A stretch of 64,000 nt of DNA. Source: Luidia sarsii. Lineage: Eukaryota; Echinodermata; Asteroidea; Paxillosida; Luidiidae. The notes beneath the pieces were generated by a model, which ran no database searches, was not told the DNA's origin, and worked only from the letters and a program-made list of their open reading frames with translations. Both the position numbers and the translations under genes were made by a program. The stretch is from assembly GCA_949987565.1 (NCBI GenBank), contig OX465121.1, positions 248,001-312,000 on the forward strand, in the 5' to 3' direction. This document shows positions 48,401 through 54,400 of the stretch, one piece after another; within the stretch, counting starts at the first letter, position 1, and every line of letters begins with the position of its first letter.

Positions 48401-51400
48401 ATCTTTAGGCCATGGAGAGAAATGGTTAGACCAAAGGCCTGAACTTTGGGATGAACTTTTCCGCAAGAGTCATCCATCACCACCACATTCCTTTCTTGAA
48501 AGAAAAAGGAAAAAAAAACTGGAGGGAAAATCATTCCAGGCTAAAGTAAAGTCCCTGTGGAACTCAAAATAACGCTGGGAAGAATTTCAATGAAATTGCC
48601 AAATGTGTCCTCATTAAAAAAATAAAAACATCCATTAAAGGGGGGGGGGGAGAGAAATGAAGGCTGACAGATGGAATTTCCAAAATCAAAATGGAATGGC
48701 ATTTCTGACAGGAAGCTCAGCTTAAAAATGTTGGGCAGCAAAATGTTGACACAGTACAAAAAAATGACTACATACATGTAACTATTATCCTGTCTTTTCA
48801 AGATGCTGAGGACAATCTCATTCGGTGATTCATACAGGGCAAACAATCTGCCCAGTGTTTGGGGTACAATTGGCTAGTGCTGGGATGAACAGAGTAATTC
48901 AGACTGTTGATATTTTAAGTAACGATGGTCAAGAAACATGATATGGCCTAAATTTGTTGCAATGCAATCAGTGCAAAAGTTCCTTATGTATTGTCAGCAC
49001 ACGGGCGCACAGATTTTTAATTCTGAATTCAAAGGCAAGAATAAAAAAGTGCAAATTAACAATCTACAGATGTGATATACAAAAATGTTGCAAACTGCTT
49101 ACTGACTAAAATTACCAAAATGTAAATCTTAAAATTTAGTGGGCCTGACGTTTCGATCCTAGCAGGAGCTTTCTCAAAGGCAGAGTGGGCACTCTGCCCT
49201 TGAGAAAGGTCCTGCTAGGATCGAAACGTCAGGCCCACTAAATTTTACAATCTACAGATGTGCTACATAAGGCCTTTCTTGAACAAGCACCGGTACTGCA
49301 GATGACTGTGTTCTATCGGTTTTCCCGAATGCTTTGTTTGTTTCCAAATTGACACACGCTGCACTTTCCAAAAGAGAAATTTGTCCACAAGCAACAAGGG
49401 CACAGAGCAGTGAGGAGAGCTGTAGAAACGCTCAGACCCGACACAAACATCCAGCCACACATGCAAGTGCAAACCAACAGGACTCCTAATTCCTTTCCAC
49501 CCTGGCAAAGTGGCAAGTCTGGCACCGTTTTATTCAACTAGCATTCTCTGAACTTCTTTCTCTTCCAAACGACTGTCCTTCCCTTCCCCCAACAACAGAA
49601 AAAAACAATTGCAGACCAAATTCAGTTACGATTGAAACAATCGACTTCCCCTTTCAGTTTTTGCGGTCAATCAAATCAGGCAGGGGAACACGCAGACCGA
49701 GGGGAAGGAGGAGGTCGAAGGAGGAGGGGAGGTGGTTGGATAGCCGAGGCCCAAGCCACCAGGTGGTAGACTGGAAAAACAACAACAACCTCGCGGCTCA
49801 AGCCTGGATATTTAGCCCTTTTCAGACGGCTCTGAAAAAAAATTTGCACGGCATAAGACTAAGAGAGAATTGAATGTATAGCGTTGGACATCGTACAATA
49901 AACAGTTCCTGCCTTCACATGATCGATTGTCAAGGGTCCCGTGAGAAATCCTCGGCTAGCGGAATATTTGGCGGAGGCCAAGATCTATATGGCAAAATCC
50001 AGGGTTCACCAGGGACATCTGTTACTCTCAGGCATCGATAACCTTTCACACGATGGCACTTTTGTAAGATTTCTCGTGCATGAGACATGTTCTCAAGTTT
50101 TTGTCAACCTCATCTGAATCTCTGACAGTCTGAGCAGCACTTTGGAAGAAACCCAGCCTCACTACTTTAAAGCCCCCTACCCCCTCCTACTGCCGTTGAC
50201 AGAGGCAAACATTTCCACCGAAAGACGGCCAACACGGACTGTTCTTGCTGGCGGGCGCAAAAGTCATCCCCACTGGGCACCAGTTGGCAAAACACGGGAT
50301 GTAATCCTTTTAAAGCTGAGTGTCTGGGGATTCTCTCTTCTTCCTCTTAATTTGTCTGTCTCGCTGGGTGGCTAAGCACTTGAGAAAGAAAAGCACAATC
50401 CCTGTCACAATGGGGCTGTTCCCACTACAAATAAAATGGCAATTTGAATCGTGATTCGAAAACCTTTTTTTTGGTCGTTTCCACACAGGCCAAATAATCG
50501 CGTTGCAAATAACACAAGCCGATTGCGGTTAGCATGTGGTCACGCTGCGCAAGCGGGAATGGCAGGACTCACTGACGAACGTAAACAAACCCCGTGCGGC
50601 ACTTCCTGGCAGTAAGCTGCTGGCAGGAAATGCCATGCTTGAGCAATGCATCGTGGGCTTAAAAAAAAAACGGTGCGATTTGAGCGGAGCATTCCCACAC
50701 ACATCGCGTCGCAAATAAACGTGATTATTTGAAAAAGTCTCACTCTTAGTGGAGTCCGAATCGCGATTCAGATCCCACTAATAATTGTATTTAGTGTGTC
50801 CCCACATGCAAAAAGAGTGGAGTTTGAATCGCGATTCAAATCGTGATCTAAATAATCACGTTTATTTGGTGTAGTGGGAACTGGGAACGGCCCTTATCTA
50901 TTATCATCTCCTTGAGATTTCTTCTCAGAGTCTCTTCTTGTGGCTGAGGATATCATCCTTTCTCAGGAAGTGATTAGAAGTTAATTCAAAGAGGTTTTGC
51001 CCTTACTCGACATGGTAAACACTGAAGTGTTTACCACATTTACCACTGAAGTGTTTACCACGTCGAGTAAGGGCAAAACCTCTTTGAATTACATTCTCCT
51101 TGACGCAAAACATCATGTTATATCTATGATTAGAAGTTCAGATTTGGACATTACTAATGAATAGCTTTTGAGCGAGAGAGAGAGATATTAGTGGTTCCCT
51201 AGGGCTGCAGTCAGTATTAAAATGTCCATACTTTGATTTAGCAATCAATTTAGCATTCAATTGGGTCTAAACGTCTATCCAAGAAATGCAAAATTTGCAT
51301 TAGAAGGATCAACTAACTGACTAAGGTTTTAGACAGAAATGTCAAAGCATTTATAGGACAGAAGATAACTTCCACGGCCATTTCAAAACTTGCAAACTTA

Positions 51401-54400
51401 TTCTTTTCCAAATTTCATCAATTTGTTCAAAAGATCCAAGTCAGTTTTGCTTTGATTTGTTCACATATGATACTGTTAAAGGTTAAAGGAAAATGATATA
51501 ACGGATATATTGCATGATAAACGCAATCAAGAGGCTGACATGGAAATGCCCCACTCAGTCAAATGTCAACACGGAATGCACAGCAACTGCAGTATCATTG
51601 CCACTTGAACTTTGTCAACGACAAAGTAGAGCGATCGTTTTACTTTAAACCACTTCCTTTTTTCCCCATTTTGGTTGTCCAATACCACAGTACAGAAGAA
51701 AAAAAAACAGGCCAGATGAATGATATTTGATTTACCAGAATATGGCATTGTTTGTGATTTATTGGTTTGTTCCAGGGAGCACACATCCTGCCTTTTCAGA
51801 ACTGCTGACAGATTATGGCCCAGACAGCTCGGCCAATTTGTTTACTTTTTATGACCCGGACTCTAAAAAAGTCTCCTACTGGTTCTGTTGGATCTCCTGC
51901 TTGCCCCATTTCTGGAATTCTGACAACAGGATTTGCACACGAGAAGAAAATGGGGTCCTACTAACACACACACACAAGAAAAACCACATAAACTTGGTCA
52001 GAGACCACAAGACACTATGTAGGTTACCAGCTTATAAGGAGGTGGGCGCCAGGCAAATGTCTGGGTGTGGTTGCCGTGGCAATGATACACCCTGCAGTCA
52101 GTGTGGTCAGGTCACACTGCAGATAATGGGATTTAAATATGTTCCCTTTTTGGGGGGGAGGGGGGTCTGGGTGGGGTCATTCAAAGTTTAGCTTCCAACC
52201 GGAACTTCTCAAGCAAAAACACATTTAGAGACATTTTTATCAGGCATGCAACTCTTGAATTGTAAAAAAAAAAAAGATAAAAATTTCCGAATGAAACTGC
52301 GAGCGCAAAGCACGAAGCCCTTACAGCGTGGAGTTTGGGGCCCGCTTTAGGGCCCCCTAAAATTTTGGATTTTAGATGCTCTGTGGTGCATTCTGAGCAG
52401 TTTTTGACCACTTATGACTTCAAGCTGAGTGACAGATTTTAACCTTTTTCAAGGCAAACACCCAGAAAATTGAATTTTTGTTTACACAAAATAAAAAGTA
52501 AACATCAAAGTTTTTAACCTGATCTCAGCATGTGTTTTAAGTACTAGTGAATAGTTATGGGAGAAGAAATATCCTTTTTTTTTTTTTTTCTTTTTTTTTT
52601 AACAGCCAAATAAAAAAAAACGCGGAAAAGTTGCACGCCTGTTTTATAAAAAGGAATTAAGGTGCCGATTGCTTTGGCAGTGGGAATGGGCCTTTAAAGT
52701 TTAAGAGGGTCTCACCTGTCCTGTAGTCAGCGGCCCTCAGGTAGGTGGCATAGGACCTGGTCTCAGGCCCTTCCTGCCAGGCCTTGGAGCCGCAGTGGTC
52801 GGTGTTGCTGTAGACCTGGTGGTTGTGCACGTACATGCCGCTCAGGATGCTGCTGCGCGAGGGGCAGCACAGGGGCGTGGTCACGAAGGCGTTGACGAAG
52901 TTGGCGCCGCTGCTGCCCAGAACCGCTCTGGTCTTGTTCATAGCACTCATGGAGCCTGCATGCACCAATGACAAAACATTACCAACAACTGGTTTGACTG
53001 GACCGGGACTTAAACCAGAGACCTCCTGATTAACGGTTGAATTGCTTCTGACTGACCCTCCCCCACCCCGGCAAAGACTACGTGTAGTTGACTATTAGGG
53101 AAGGCCACTATCTAAGGGCTGGATAGCTCAGATGGAAGAGCATTGGTACGTTAAACTAGAGGTCATTAACTAAATGAGTAAGCAGTTTGCAACATTTTGG
53201 TATGTGACTTTAAGAAATTGAAAATAAATTGGCAAAGAAAACTTTGTTGTATAAGATTGGTTGCGTTATCTATTCCAGGTCAGATTTCGTCACCGTCACG
53301 AAAATCTTGGAAACACGGTTGTGGTTCATTGTCCGATAATACCATGGAGGATCAGAAGGTGTACCAGCATGACTTTACGCAGAACATTTATTGGTAACAC
53401 GGAAATACATTGCACTACACGCTCAAGCAGAATACCAGTTGTGGGTTTGTGTGATGTTTGTGTTGGTTTTAAGGGGGCTTGTAATTGTATGAACATGAGC
53501 AACAACAAAAAAACGGGTTTTCAATCGCGATTCAAAACACGAGTATCCCTGAAGATATACAGCAGATAATGGTTACATGTAAATGCTTCTGACTGGCGCT
53601 CTCACCTCCGGCAAAGTCCAGTCGACTTTTTGAGAAGGCCACCATCTGAAAAGTTCCCAGTAAGTTATTCACTTTGTTTGTTTGACTATTTCAATTGACT
53701 AGGATCAAAACGTCGGGCCCACTAGATTTTGAGATTTGCATTTTGGTAATTTTAGTCAGTAACTAAATGAGTAAGCAGTTTGCAACATTTTGGTATGTGA
53801 CTTTAAGAAATTGAAAATAAATTGGCAAAGAAAACTTTGACTAGACAAGGACTTGAACCCCAGACCTCTGGTTTAACGTACCAATGCTCTTCCATCTGAG
53901 CTATCCAGCCCTTAGATAGTGGCCTTCCCCAATAGTCAACTACAGGTAGTCTTTGCCGGGGTGGGGGAGGGCCAGTCAGAAGCAATTTAACCGTTAATCA
54001 GGAGGTCTCTGGTTCAAGTCCCGGTCCAGTCAAAAGTTTTCCCAGTCAGGAAAACTCCTCACTGACTTGGGCAACCCAGCACATACAGATGTAGACAATT
54101 AATACATAGTACACTGTGTACCAGTACATGTAGCCTGATGTATTGATCCTAGCAGGACCTTTCTCAGAGTACGTACGCGGAGAAAACACGGCACCTCTCA
54201 TTGATTTGAGATTCAATAAAAAGACCAAAGGAAACTGGAAGACTTTGAAGGGAGAGGCTCCGGTTTGAACTAATGTACCTGAGCTCTCCAACTGCACCAT
54301 ACCATGGCCATACAGACACAGCTGCCTGAACCTATCCTACGTGAAATTAGGAATACCTCTGCTAAAATAAAAAGTGGAATGACACAGCAAACTACATAGG

